This document shows positions 17,031 through 27,003 of a stretch of DNA of 64,000 nt, one piece after another. The position numbers and the translations under genes were made by a program. Each line of letters begins with the position of its first letter. Within the stretch, counting starts at the first letter, position 1. A model generated the notes under the pieces. It was not told the origin of the DNA. It saw nothing but the letters and a program-made list of their open reading frames with translations, and did not search any database. The DNA lies in assembly GCA_965228615.1 (NCBI GenBank), contig CBDDHT010000002.1:124001-188000 (forward strand). Reading direction: 5' to 3'. Source of the DNA: CBDDHT01 sp965228615 (GTDB lineage Bacteria; Pseudomonadota; Alphaproteobacteria; Rhizobiales; Methyloligellaceae).

Positions 17031-17541
17031 AGCGACGATCAACGGTCGATCGTGAATGAGAGTTGCTTGCAGCGTCCGTAGAGGGCGCTAGGCGCGAGGT
17101 CTAGGACATTGGATCAACATACCATGTCCTGGGCCTTTGCGCCGAAGCAATCGGTTTGAGGGTCAAGAAATCGTCGCAAAGTTCGCCTGCTTCGAAGTCG
17201 AGGATCGTGTTGGTATCCTCACCAACGCCGAAGAAGAAGCGGTCACCGCCTCCACAGCCTCGATGTTGCTACCTGACAGAAGGGGCATTTACCGGTCTTC
17301 GACTGTCGCCTGGCAAATATGCCTGGAATAGTCGCTGACGGCGTGAGATAGATTCGATCCGCTGAACCGCTTGCGGGCGGAACAAGCTCATATTGTCTGC
17401 TGGCGAGATGGAATATCTTATGGTCAATCAAGCGTAGATTTTTGTGGCGCATTTGCCCTACAAGTGCCCAAACGCTTTCCGCTCCTGTCACATGAAGCAT
17501 TGCCAATGTGGACCGGGACGCTATTGGACGGACCTCCGAAC
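17031..17541. other. Intergenic stretch before prfC
   Basis: Apart from the RTX-like remnant at 17.1-17.25 kb I see no gene. Short frames on both strands lack ribosome binding sites. The 3' part should carry the prfC promoter, but I cannot point to clear -35/-10 boxes. Confidence 0.4.
17101..17255 (-). pseudogene. Degraded RTX-type calcium-binding fragment
   Basis: One minus-strand frame reads GGGDRFFFGVGEDTNTILDF then EAGELCDDF before a TAG at 17101-17103. This is the form of the last nonapeptide repeat and C-terminal cap of RTX/serralysin-type exoproteins (typical: GNDTILDFEAGEDKIDL). No start, no further repeats and no export genes are present, so it looks like a remnant. Confidence 0.35.
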
Positions 17542-19116
17542 ATGTCATTCGTGACCAAGCCGCGGCGGACCTTTGCGATCATTTCGCATCCGGATGCCGG
17601 CAAAACGACTTTGACGGAAAAACTACTGCTCGCAGGCGGTGCCGTGCATTTGGCCGGGACCGTCAAGGCGCGCGGCGAGCGTCGTCGTGCGCGCTCCGAC
17701 TGGATGAAGATCGAGCAGGAACGGGGCATCTCGGTAACATCATCCGTGATGACCTTTGAATATGCAGACGTTGTCTGCAATCTGCTCGATACGCCTGGGC
17801 ACGAGGATTTTTCGGAAGACACTTATCGGACGCTCACTGCGGTCGATTCGGCGATCATGGTGATTGATGCCGCAAAAGGTATCGAGGCGCAGACCCGTAA
17901 ACTCTTCGAAGTCTGCCGCCTGCGCGATATCCCGATCGTTACTTTCATCAACAAGGTCGACCGGGAAGGGCGCGATCCATTTGAACTCCTCGATGAAATC
18001 CAGGAAATGCTCGCTCTTGACGTTGCCCCGATCGTCTGGCCAATCGGCATGGGCGGGCAGTTTCATGGCTGCTATGATTTGCGAACCGACATGTATCTTG
18101 CAGACGGAGAAGGCGGTTCAGCTGGAGGGAAATTGATCCAGACCGAAGGTCTGGAAGACCCGATTCTTGCAGATCATGTGCCAGAAGGCATTTTGGTTCC
18201 CGCTCTCGAGAATGCCGAACTTGCCCAGGGTGCTTATGCAGAGTTCGACGCTAAGTCGTACCAGGAAGGACATCTGACGCCGGTGATCTTCGGGAGCGCA
18301 TTGCGTGATTATGGTGTCGAGCCGTTGATCGATCTCATCGTTGCGGAAGCCTTGGGGCCGGGTACGAGCGATGCAGAGCCACGTCCCGTTGGCCGCGATG
18401 AGGACAATGTTACGGGATTCGTCTTCAAGGTTCAGGCCAATATGGACAAGAACCATCGAGACCGGATTGCGTTCATGCGCTTGTGCTCCGGACGCTTCCG
18501 GCGGGGAATGAAGCTGCTGCAGGTTCGGACCGGCAAGAACATCATGGTTCACAGCCCGATTATGTTTCTGGCTCAGGATCGTGAGATTGTGGAAGACGCC
18601 GCGCCAGGCGATATCATTGGGATTCCCAACCATGGAACGGTGCGGGTCGGGGACACCTTTACAGAGGGTGAGGAACTGCGGTTTACCGGCATCCCGGTTT
18701 TCGCGCCGGAAATTCTGCGCCGGGTCCGGCTTGGCGACACCACTCGCATCAAGCAATTGCGCAGCGCACTTGAAGATTTGGCGGAAGAAGGCCTGATCCA
18801 GGTCTTCAAGCCATCCGTCGGCTCTCAGTGGATTGTCGGAGTTGTCGGTATTCTGCAGCTAGATGTCCTGACGGATCGCGCAAAGCAGGAGTATCGGGTC
18901 GAAATCGGGTTTGAGCCTTCGCCCTATGATCGGGCACGATGGTTGAAAGCAACAGACGACAAAACACTCAAGGACTTTTTGGCGGCAAATACCAATGCCA
19001 TCGTTCACGATCGGGATGGGCAGCCAGTGTTTCTCGCCAAGAGCGCTTGGGAGCTCAATTACACAGCCGAAAACAATCCGGACGTCGGGTTCCTCAAGAC
19101 ACGTGAGCTGGATTAG
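17542..19116 (+). CDS. prfC: Peptide chain release factor 3
   Basis: The 524-residue product is full length for RF3 (about 529). The GTPase motifs are SHPDAGKTTLTEK (15-27), DTPGHEDF (83-90) and NKVD (137-140). The translation-factor domain II and the RF3-specific C-terminal domain (YRVEIGFEPSPYDRARWL) follow. It releases RF1/RF2 from the ribosome after peptide hydrolysis, using GTP. The start ATG 17542 (MSFVTKPRRTFAIISHPDAG) fits the family; upstream in-frame codons to 17371 do not. It stands alone. Confidence 0.96.
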   Translation: MSFVTKPRRTFAIISHPDAGKTTLTEKLLLAGGAVHLAGTVKARGERRRARSDWMKIEQERGISVTSSVMTFEYADVVCNLLDTPGHEDFSEDTYRTLTAVDSAIMVIDAAKGIEAQTRKLFEVCRLRDIPIVTFINKVDREGRDPFELLDEIQEMLALDVAPIVWPIGMGGQFHGCYDLRTDMYLADGEGGSAGGKLIQTEGLEDPILADHVPEGILVPALENAELAQGAYAEFDAKSYQEGHLTPVIFGSALRDYGVEPLIDLIVAEALGPGTSDAEPRPVGRDEDNVTGFVFKVQANMDKNHRDRIAFMRLCSGRFRRGMKLLQVRTGKNIMVHSPIMFLAQDREIVEDAAPGDIIGIPNHGTVRVGDTFTEGEELRFTGIPVFAPEILRRVRLGDTTRIKQLRSALEDLAEEGLIQVFKPSVGSQWIVGVVGILQLDVLTDRAKQEYRVEIGFEPSPYDRARWLKATDDKTLKDFLAANTNAIVHDRDGQPVFLAKSAWELNYTAENNPDVGFLKTRELD

Positions 19117-19155
19117 GAGCCGCCTCTATATTGTCGGCAAGGGCTCTAGCCCGGA

Positions 19156-20400
19156 CTAGCGGCTCAGATAGGTGTGCTTGACGAGTTGCTGGGCAATCTG
19201 ACCGAACGCGACTGAAAGCTGGGCGTTCGTGTCGGCATCGAAAGCATAAGCCTTGGACGTTGCACATTTGCGAAGCCGCTCTTTGGTGGCATTGTCGCGC
19301 AGATCAAAGGCGACGGTGACCAGCAGGACATCTTTGTCCTTGATGCCTTCACAGAGTTCACCCAGATTCTCTTCGCCATTTCGAATCGAAGATGAACTGC
19401 GCGAACCCCAAGCCTTGCTGGTCTGTCTGCCGTCGGTAAGAAGGACGATAGCCTTCAGATTGTCCTCTTTGTTATAAGGAGCCGCCTGGGCAAATGGTGG
19501 ATTGGGCGAAATGAGATGCCATCCGAATGACAGGCCGAGGGAGATGTGCGTCCACCCGAGCGGCCTCATCACACGAAGCTGCGACGTGATCGATGTATGA
19601 TTGTCCGTAAGTGGCGCGATGATGAGGTTCTTTCGCGAATAACTGTTGCATTCGCCGTAAGGATTCCCACGTCCCCTCGGATTCGTCATACCCCACTTGG
19701 TGTTGTCATCACTGGAAACGGGCGTGCTGTCTTCTATATTGAAAGGCCACTTGCGGTCCATGGTGCAGTTTGTCCATGAGCCTCCGGGTGCCTCATTGAC
19801 GATATAGTCTGACGACATCGTGCCATAGACGTGTTTGGAAAACGGTACGAGACCGAATTTGACCTTCTTGTTCTTCCCACCATTTGAAAGCAGTTCGATC
19901 AGGTCAGTGGCAGCTTTCCTCATAGCTTGATATTTGCCGCGCCCATTCATCGAGCCGGAATAGTCCAGCACAAACACAATCTCGGCCTCGATGCCGCTCG
20001 CCAGCCGGACTTCGGATTTGGCATCGACATCCATTGAGTCCATTCCGATTATGCCGAGAAGCGTTGTCGGGACGGAGGCATTTGCCGTACCGGTGATGGT
20101 CCCTTGTTCGGAGATTGCAATCTGAGCGCTTGCGCCATCGGTGTTTGTGCCATCTTTCATGTTGGCGTTGAAAACCCTGTGTGCATGGGCCAGACGCTCG
20201 TCATTCGTTGCTCCAGGCATTGTCGCTGCAGCAAGCAGTGCCGAGTCGAGTGAAGATTGCATTTTTGCTTTGACGTTCAGCGATCGGCTGAAATCCAGAC
20301 CGCCGGCGACAACCGCGATGACGGGGACGAGCGTCATGGCAAAAATTATGGCCGTTGCACCGGATTGATTGACCAGGAATCGTTGGAAGTACGCTGTCAT
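19156..20400 (-). CDS. TadG-like pilus-assembly protein with VWA domain
   Basis: The 414-residue product opens with the TadE/TadG membrane segment (NQSGATAIIFAMTLVPVIAVVAG, 11-33). A von Willebrand A domain follows from about 140 with a MIDAS start D146-Y-S-G-S-M. A second cysteine-containing insert (NCTMDRKW, GECNSYSRK) precedes the TDGRQTS strand. TadG proteins sit in the envelope and are associated with Flp pilus systems. No other tad gene is adjacent, but a solo Flp-like pilin lies at 11.1 kb. Confidence 0.87.
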   Translation of the reverse strand: MTAYFQRFLVNQSGATAIIFAMTLVPVIAVVAGGLDFSRSLNVKAKMQSSLDSALLAAATMPGATNDERLAHAHRVFNANMKDGTNTDGASAQIAISEQGTITGTANASVPTTLLGIIGMDSMDVDAKSEVRLASGIEAEIVFVLDYSGSMNGRGKYQAMRKAATDLIELLSNGGKNKKVKFGLVPFSKHVYGTMSSDYIVNEAPGGSWTNCTMDRKWPFNIEDSTPVSSDDNTKWGMTNPRGRGNPYGECNSYSRKNLIIAPLTDNHTSITSQLRVMRPLGWTHISLGLSFGWHLISPNPPFAQAAPYNKEDNLKAIVLLTDGRQTSKAWGSRSSSSIRNGEENLGELCEGIKDKDVLLVTVAFDLRDNATKERLRKCATSKAYAFDADTNAQLSVAFGQIAQQLVKHTYLSR

Positions 20401-20632
20401 ATACTAATAAACGTCACTAAGGACGCCTCCATGCGTGCGTATTCTTTGTATTCAAAACGCTTTTCGCATGATCGATCTAACACGAAAAAATTAATAAACT
20501 TTTAGTGGATCGGCTCGTGACGCCGCATTGATTCGTACACTGCGGGCTTCCTTTCTTGTGTTTTGCAACGATGTCCTTCAAGACGCTCCTGGGCACAGAT
20601 CTGGCCGCTCGATATCGACTACGAGGTGCAAA

Positions 20633-21589
20633 ATGAAACTCGCCATTCTTGATGACTATCAGAATGCGGCTTTGGCTTCTGCCGACTGGGATGGGCTCGG
20701 GTCGGAAGTCGATGTCGCGGTCTTTGACAGCCATCTCGGTCACGACGAGGCCGTCGTTGCGGATGCACTTCAACCCTTCGACATCCTGATTGCTATGCGC
20801 GAGCGCACGCCGTTTCCGGCAACCATGATCGACCGTCTGCCCAATCTGAAATTGCTGGTCACAACGGGAATGCGGAATCTTGCAATCGACATGGATCATG
20901 CCAGAGCGCGAGGCATTGATGTTTGTGGCACATCGATCCTGGCCTATCCGGCGGCTGAGCACACCATGGCACTGATCATGGATGTCACGAAAAAGATCTC
21001 TACAGAGAATCGTGTGATGCATGAGGGGGGCTGGCAACAGGTGATTGCCGAGGGACTGAATGGCAAGACGCTCGGTGTTCTGGGTCTCGGGCGTCTCGGT
21101 GCCAAGCTGGCGGCATTTGGTCGGCTTCTTGAAATGAACGTGATTGCATGGAGCGAGAATCTGAGCGAGGCCCGGTGCGCTGAGTTGGGCGTACAGCTTG
21201 TCGACAAGGAAACGCTCTTCCGGCAATCCGATATCCTGACAATCCATATGCTGTTGAGTGACCGGTCCCGTGGGATGATTGGCGAAGCTGAATTGGCCCT
21301 GATGAAGCCGACTGCCTATCTGATCAACACGTCACGTGGTCCGATCGTGAACGAAAATGCGCTTGTAGCGGCACTCCAATCGGGCAGAATTGCAGGCGCC
21401 GGGCTCGATGTCTTCGATGTCGAACCGCTTCCCGGGGATCATCCCTTGCGCAGGCTCGACAATGCTGTCCTCACGGGACATACGGGATATGTCGTGAAGG
21501 AGTTTTTCGAGATCGTCTATCCGGAGGCCGTGGAGGATGTCAGGGAGTGGCGCGGTGGTTCGCCGATCCGTGTGTTGAACGCCGGCTGA
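20633..21589 (+). CDS. D-2-hydroxyacid dehydrogenase family protein
   Basis: The 318-residue product has the NAD-binding loop GLGRLG (151-156), catalytic R235 (NTSRGPIV), E264 (VEPLP) and H283 (GHTGY). It would reduce a 2-keto acid or oxidise a D-2-hydroxy acid with NAD(P). The ATG at 20633 follows ACGAGGTGCAAA; the longer frame from 20528 has no family similarity. It has no operon partners, so the substrate remains open; glyoxylate/hydroxypyruvate reduction would suit the nearby C2/C3 genes (inference). Confidence 0.9.
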   Translation: MKLAILDDYQNAALASADWDGLGSEVDVAVFDSHLGHDEAVVADALQPFDILIAMRERTPFPATMIDRLPNLKLLVTTGMRNLAIDMDHARARGIDVCGTSILAYPAAEHTMALIMDVTKKISTENRVMHEGGWQQVIAEGLNGKTLGVLGLGRLGAKLAAFGRLLEMNVIAWSENLSEARCAELGVQLVDKETLFRQSDILTIHMLLSDRSRGMIGEAELALMKPTAYLINTSRGPIVNENALVAALQSGRIAGAGLDVFDVEPLPGDHPLRRLDNAVLTGHTGYVVKEFFEIVYPEAVEDVREWRGGSPIRVLNAG

Positions 21590-21644
21590 TGGACGCGAAT
21601 CCTAGATTGAGTTGGAGAGTCGGTTTGTTGGGCAATGGCCGACC

Positions 21645-22952
<1,308 letters not shown>

Positions 22953-23165
22953 GGTAAACGCATAAAATCACAGGTTAATCGTGGGATTGTATATCTCACA
23001 AATCAGACCCTAGGCCGAAGGCGGCCACACTGTGATCCATATCTCGGAAAATAGTGAATGCCCGCGACACTGGCGGACTCGACGAATTTGCCGATTTGAT
23101 CGATATGTTCGCTTCCAGGGACGCGTTGGTGCGGGCGTCTGCAGTGGAAGATTGAAGGGAATCCG

Positions 23166-23792
23166 ATGGAGTTCGAAATTCTAAGCCCCTGGGTGCTTCT
23201 GGGGCTCCGTGTTCTGGTTACGCTGGCTGGTGTGATGATGCTGATATGGATTGGTCGCGTATGGCTCGAAACGCAACTATTCGGATTGGGCGGCTTTATT
23301 GTCGGTCTGCTGGGGCTGGCAGCAGCCTTAGGCGGTGTCGGCGGCCTTGCGATGGGGGGAATTGGCGGCTTCGTCGGTATGGAGGCTGCTTCGGCGCCGG
23401 AAGTTGCTGCTATCGAACGCCAGCTTCAGTCCGAACTCGGCGCACGCAAAGCGCTCGAGGAAAAGTTGTCGCTGCAGGGAGAGCAGATTCTAGCGCTCGA
23501 AAAGGATCTGAGCGAAAGTGGCGAAGGGGCCAGAGCCGTCGGCGAGGCCGAGCGCATGGTGATTACAGGCGCCGATCCCAAGTCTTTTCGCTCGGGGTGG
23601 ATCCTGACATTTCTGAGAGATGACGGTTCCGAGCAACCGGACACATTCGAGTTTGTCAGAACCCGAAAAGCGAACGCGCCGCTCAAATCAATCAAGGGGC
23701 TCATTGACAAGGATATGTGGCAGCGTATCCAGGATGGAAAGGTAAAAGCCCGACGTGCAGTGATTCTGAAGCCCGAGAAGCCAGCCAACTAA
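23166..23792 (+). CDS. Membrane-anchored coiled-coil hypothetical protein
   Basis: The 208-residue product has two hydrophobic segments at about 10-30 and 38-70; the second is strongly glycine-rich (GGFIVGLLGLAAALGGVGGLAMGGIGGFVG). A coiled coil follows at 77-120 (IERQLQSELGARKALEEKLSLQGEQILALEKDL), then a compact C-terminal domain of about 75 residues. Function unknown. GAAGGGAATCCG precedes the ATG. It has no obvious partner. Confidence 0.7.
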   Translation: MEFEILSPWVLLGLRVLVTLAGVMMLIWIGRVWLETQLFGLGGFIVGLLGLAAALGGVGGLAMGGIGGFVGMEAASAPEVAAIERQLQSELGARKALEEKLSLQGEQILALEKDLSESGEGARAVGEAERMVITGADPKSFRSGWILTFLRDDGSEQPDTFEFVRTRKANAPLKSIKGLIDKDMWQRIQDGKVKARRAVILKPEKPAN

Positions 23793-23993
23793 TACTGACC
23801 GCCGCTGGTATAAGGTTTGTCGGATAGGTTTTCCCCAATGTCTGGCTGATATCGATCGTTCTGTTGTTGAAGCGCCACAGTTTTCCGCTAAATCGGCAGC
23901 ATGCATCTATTAAATCTGTTATCGCCACTGTTCGGCCCTTTTCTTGCTTGAGCGTCGAACATGTAGTGTAAATCCCTATCATGGGAGATGACG

Positions 23994-24176
23994 ATGGTAG
24001 TCACGAGTGAACGAGTCGAGATCATCGCGCAGCTGATGTCGCTCTGCGACAAGGCAGCGAATCAGATGGCTCTTGCTCACAGGAGCCTGGACGAGGCGCC
24101 GGAGAAAATGGACGCAGCAATGGCGCATATGGATGCCGCGCTTGCCTGCCTGAAGCAATGTGAGGTCAGGCGCTGA
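23994..24176 (+). CDS. Small helical protein, paralogue of the 16.8-kb gene
   Basis: The 60-residue product shares with the protein at 16761-17030 the pattern SLC-KAA-QMA-AHR-L-EAPE ... AAL-CL-QCE. It is predicted to be a two-helix hairpin with paired cysteines near both ends. ATG 23994 is preferred over 23988 because GGGAG then lies 6 nt upstream. Its TGA overlaps a CTG codon that appears to start the following nuclease-fold gene, so the two are probably translationally coupled. Confidence 0.65.
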   Translation: MVVTSERVEIIAQLMSLCDKAANQMALAHRSLDEAPEKMDAAMAHMDAALACLKQCEVRR

Positions 24177-24820
24177 CGCGGCTTGTACTTGCACTTTTTT
24201 TTCTTATCGGCGGTCTTGCGCTGTTTGCCGGCCTGATATGGCGCGTTACGCAATCGGACAATGACACCGCTGTTAGTGGATCGAGCGATCCTTCGGCGGT
24301 CGAGGCGGTTGTGCTCAATCCTGAGCCGACAGCCGATGAGGAGTCGTCCTCCTCGGAGCCGAGACGCGTCAAGTTGCCATATGAACGTGAAACGTCAAGA
24401 CGCGGGAATGAGTCCGACGACGACAAAGCTATCCCTGCGCCGCAGCCGGAAACACGGCGTTTTTCACGAGTCATCGTCAAAGACACCGGCAGTGTCGTTG
24501 CGGATAAACTGACAATTCGATTTGCCGACATCGAGCCGCTTTCACTCGAGGCGACCTGCGACAGCGCTCAGAAAAGCTGGCCATGTGGACGGTCGGGACG
24601 CAGTGCATTGCGCCGTTTGATTAGAGGGCGCACGATTTCCTGCAAGAATCTGACGACAATCGGTCACAATGAGATTTCGGGTCGATGCACCGTTGCCTCC
24701 ACAGATATCAACCAATGGCTGGTGCGCTATGGTTGGGCCCGGCCAATCGATGCGAACAGAAAGCCGTATGATACAGCGCTTGAAATGGCCCACCGCGAAC
24801 GGCGCGGACAGTGGCGCTAG
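24173..24820 (+). CDS. Membrane-anchored SNase-fold protein, probable CTG start
   Basis: The product has about 215 residues. Residues 1-23 form a clear membrane anchor (LTRLVLALFFLIGGLALFAG). A low-complexity acidic linker follows, and from about 100 there is a thermonuclease-like (SNase) domain: WPCGRSGRSALRRLIRGRTISC, GRCTVAS, WLVRYGWARP and GQW at the end. Upstream of GTG 24311 the frame has no ATG, GTG or TTG, yet it encodes the anchor; the CTG at 24173-24175 overlaps the previous stop. The catalytic DxPE-like loop reads DIEPLSLE, so the nuclease glutamate seems lost while the GR arginine remains. Activity is doubtful. Confidence 0.6.
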   Translation: MTRLVLALFFLIGGLALFAGLIWRVTQSDNDTAVSGSSDPSAVEAVVLNPEPTADEESSSSEPRRVKLPYERETSRRGNESDDDKAIPAPQPETRRFSRVIVKDTGSVVADKLTIRFADIEPLSLEATCDSAQKSWPCGRSGRSALRRLIRGRTISCKNLTTIGHNEISGRCTVASTDINQWLVRYGWARPIDANRKPYDTALEMAHRERRGQWR

Positions 24821-24875
24821 GACCCTTGTCACGGGAATCGATTCGTCGCTTTGGCCCGATGATCTGGCTACCACA

Positions 24876-25565
24876 TCATCGGCACGAGCATTCGAGAGAT
24901 GAAATCCGATTGTTCCATTGCTGATTCAATGAACGAACGGCTTTGCGAAATCGGATGCTATCACCCCGAAACAGAGAGTTTTGGTGGGCAACGAGTTCGC
25001 AACCGTCGCTGACTTGGAGCGACGAGATAGCGTTGTTCCAGCCTCCGCTGAAAAAGGCGAGCTGAAGATTTGGCTCGATATGCGCGTTCTCTCCTCGAAA
25101 ATCCCGATTGCGGTAAACGGTGCATCCCGACCGGACTTGCGGTTCTCTCAGCCTGTCCGGCTCACGTTCAGGCTGAATGGCCGGATCCCTTGCAGGCCCA
25201 GCCTCGGGCTCGGCTTGCAGGATCGGCTGCGCTCCTCTTCGAAGGACAACCTGAAGCTCTCTTATGCGTGCGCGGTAGTGAACCCGGATGCAACGTGCGT
25301 TTGTTCGGCAGCGATGACGTGACCGCCGCCAGGCTTCGTGTTCTTCGCGGATCATGTAGCGCAGAAACCTCGGCGCAGCGTCGCGCTTGGCGACAAAGAG
25401 AGCATGAAGCTCTCGGTCGAGTTTCTTCAGACCGGGCCGTTCGCAGATTAGGATTTCATCGGGCGTAAAAGCATCTCGGCAGCTGAAGCTCTGGGCCGAT
25501 ACCGGTGTTGGAACTATCCAGATGGCCAGCACTACCAAGACCAATCGACGCAAATGAACGAACAT
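24876..25565 (-). CDS. Secreted LprI-like/beta-gamma-crystallin-like protein
   Basis: The 229-residue product has a signal peptide (residues 1-24, cleavage after VSA). Residues 27-105 resemble the LprI/DUF1311 lysozyme-inhibitor domain with its cysteines (FSCRDA, ILICERPGLKKLD). A proline/glutamate-rich linker covers 112-142. The C-terminal 85 residues form a beta/gamma-crystallin-type double motif (CTVYRNRDFRGENAHI, WNNAISSLQVSDGCEL, LFRGDSIRF, WNNRISSLEC). It should be periplasmic or extracellular. A role in calcium binding or protection from lysozyme is possible but unproven. Confidence 0.75.
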   Translation of the reverse strand: MFVHLRRLVLVVLAIWIVPTPVSAQSFSCRDAFTPDEILICERPGLKKLDRELHALFVAKRDAAPRFLRYMIREEHEAWRRSRHRCRTNARCIRVHYRARIRELQVVLRRGAQPILQAEPEAGPARDPAIQPEREPDRLREPQVRSGCTVYRNRDFRGENAHIEPNLQLAFFSGGWNNAISSLQVSDGCELVAHQNSLFRGDSIRFRKAVRSLNQQWNNRISSLECSCR

Positions 25566-25701
25566 GCCTTCCTCCGCTGAGCGGTCGCGCCAAGTCAGGC
25601 GTCGCCGGAGCCGCGTATCTCTTGATACGAATTTGGCGGAGTAATCTGTCGCTTAAAATGTAGCGAAATTCTGTTCGCAGATTCTGTTTCCGGTACGGGT
25701 G

Positions 25702-27003
25702 TCAGGAGGCAAGCCGTTTTTCGAGAAGCTCCGGGACAGGGCCGCCTGTGGCCCAGTCCAGCAATTCCACCGTATGTAGAACTGGAAGTTCGGTTCCGCT
25801 GGCGATCTGCACAATGCAGCCGATATTTCCCGCTGCGACCAGATCAGGTGCGGTTGTTTCGATATTGGCAACTTTGCGTTCCTGCAACTGTCCGGCGATT
25901 TCCGGCTGCAACAGATTGTAGGTACCTGCGGATCCGCAACAGATATGGCTTTCCGGCACGGGAACGGGGTCGAAGCCCGCTCCGGTTAGTAATTCGAACG
26001 GTGTTTTTGTAATTTTTTGGCCGTGTTGCATGGAACAGGCGGAATGGTAAGCCACGCGGAGTTTCGGAGTCTTGCCTGTGGGTTTCAGACCAATTTCCGC
26101 AATCAGCTCCGAAATGTCGCGGGCGATGTCGGAGACTTTGGCTGCATCGTCCGCATACTCCGGATCGTTGCGGAACATGAAGCCGTAATCCTTGACGGTC
26201 GTTCCACAGCCTGAGGTGTTGATGACGATACGGTCTAGCCCGTCGCCGGCAAACTCCTTGGCCCAGGCGCGGATGTTCTTTGCAGCAGTTGTGTGAGACT
26301 CGTCCGTCATGCCCATATGGTGAGTCAAGGCGCCGCAACATCCGGAACCTTTGGCAACGACCACTTCGATTCCATGGCGTGTCAGGAGGCGGATCGTCGC
26401 TTCGTTGATCTTCGGGTCGAGAACCTTCTGCGCACAGCCGTTCATGAGCGCCACGCGCATGCGTTTCTCGCCTTGTGCCGGAAACACCTGAGGACGGTCG
26501 ACAGGCGAAGGACTCGGAATGAAGCTTGGTGCCATGGCGATGAGACCTTTGAGCCGACCCGGCATCAACCACTTGAATGGCCGCCCAAGCATGGCACCCA
26601 GTAGCGCGAAGCGAAATATATAAGGTCGCGGCAGAACAATAGATAAGATCCGACGCAGCATGCGGTCAGGAAGCGGCCGGGTGTAGGTCTCTTGGATATG
26701 GGCACGCGCATGGTCGACCAGATGCATGTAGTGTACGGAGGAAGGGCAGGTCGTCATGCAGGAGAGGCAGGAAAGACACCGGTCCACATGTTTGACAGTG
26801 CGCTCGTCGGCCGGGCGATCATTCTCGAGCATCTCCTTCATGAGATATATGCGGCCCCGTGGCGAATCGAGTTCGTCGCCGAGCAGGAGGAATGTCGGGC
26901 ATGTCGCCGTGCAGAAACCGCAATGAACGCATTTGCGCAAGATCTCTTCCGACCGCGCCATGTCGGGCCGGGCGAGTTGCTCGAGGGTGAACTGCGTTTG
27001 CAT
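25702..27003 (-). CDS. glcF: Glycolate oxidase iron-sulfur subunit
   Basis: The 433-residue product carries two ferredoxin-type cysteine motifs, C25-xx-C28-xx-C31-xxx-C35 and C76-xx-C79-xx-C82-xxx-C86, each for a [4Fe-4S] cluster. Two CCG domains follow (GCCGALTHHMG near 223, ICCGSAGTYNLL near 350). It passes electrons from the flavin subunits to the quinone pool at the membrane. It overlaps the GlcE gene by one base (TAATG) and is the last of a glcD-glcE-glcF operon. Confidence 0.94.
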   Translation of the reverse strand: MQTQFTLEQLARPDMARSEEILRKCVHCGFCTATCPTFLLLGDELDSPRGRIYLMKEMLENDRPADERTVKHVDRCLSCLSCMTTCPSSVHYMHLVDHARAHIQETYTRPLPDRMLRRILSIVLPRPYIFRFALLGAMLGRPFKWLMPGRLKGLIAMAPSFIPSPSPVDRPQVFPAQGEKRMRVALMNGCAQKVLDPKINEATIRLLTRHGIEVVVAKGSGCCGALTHHMGMTDESHTTAAKNIRAWAKEFAGDGLDRIVINTSGCGTTVKDYGFMFRNDPEYADDAAKVSDIARDISELIAEIGLKPTGKTPKLRVAYHSACSMQHGQKITKTPFELLTGAGFDPVPVPESHICCGSAGTYNLLQPEIAGQLQERKVANIETTAPDLVAAGNIGCIVQIASGTELPVLHTVELLDWATGGPVPELLEKRLAS

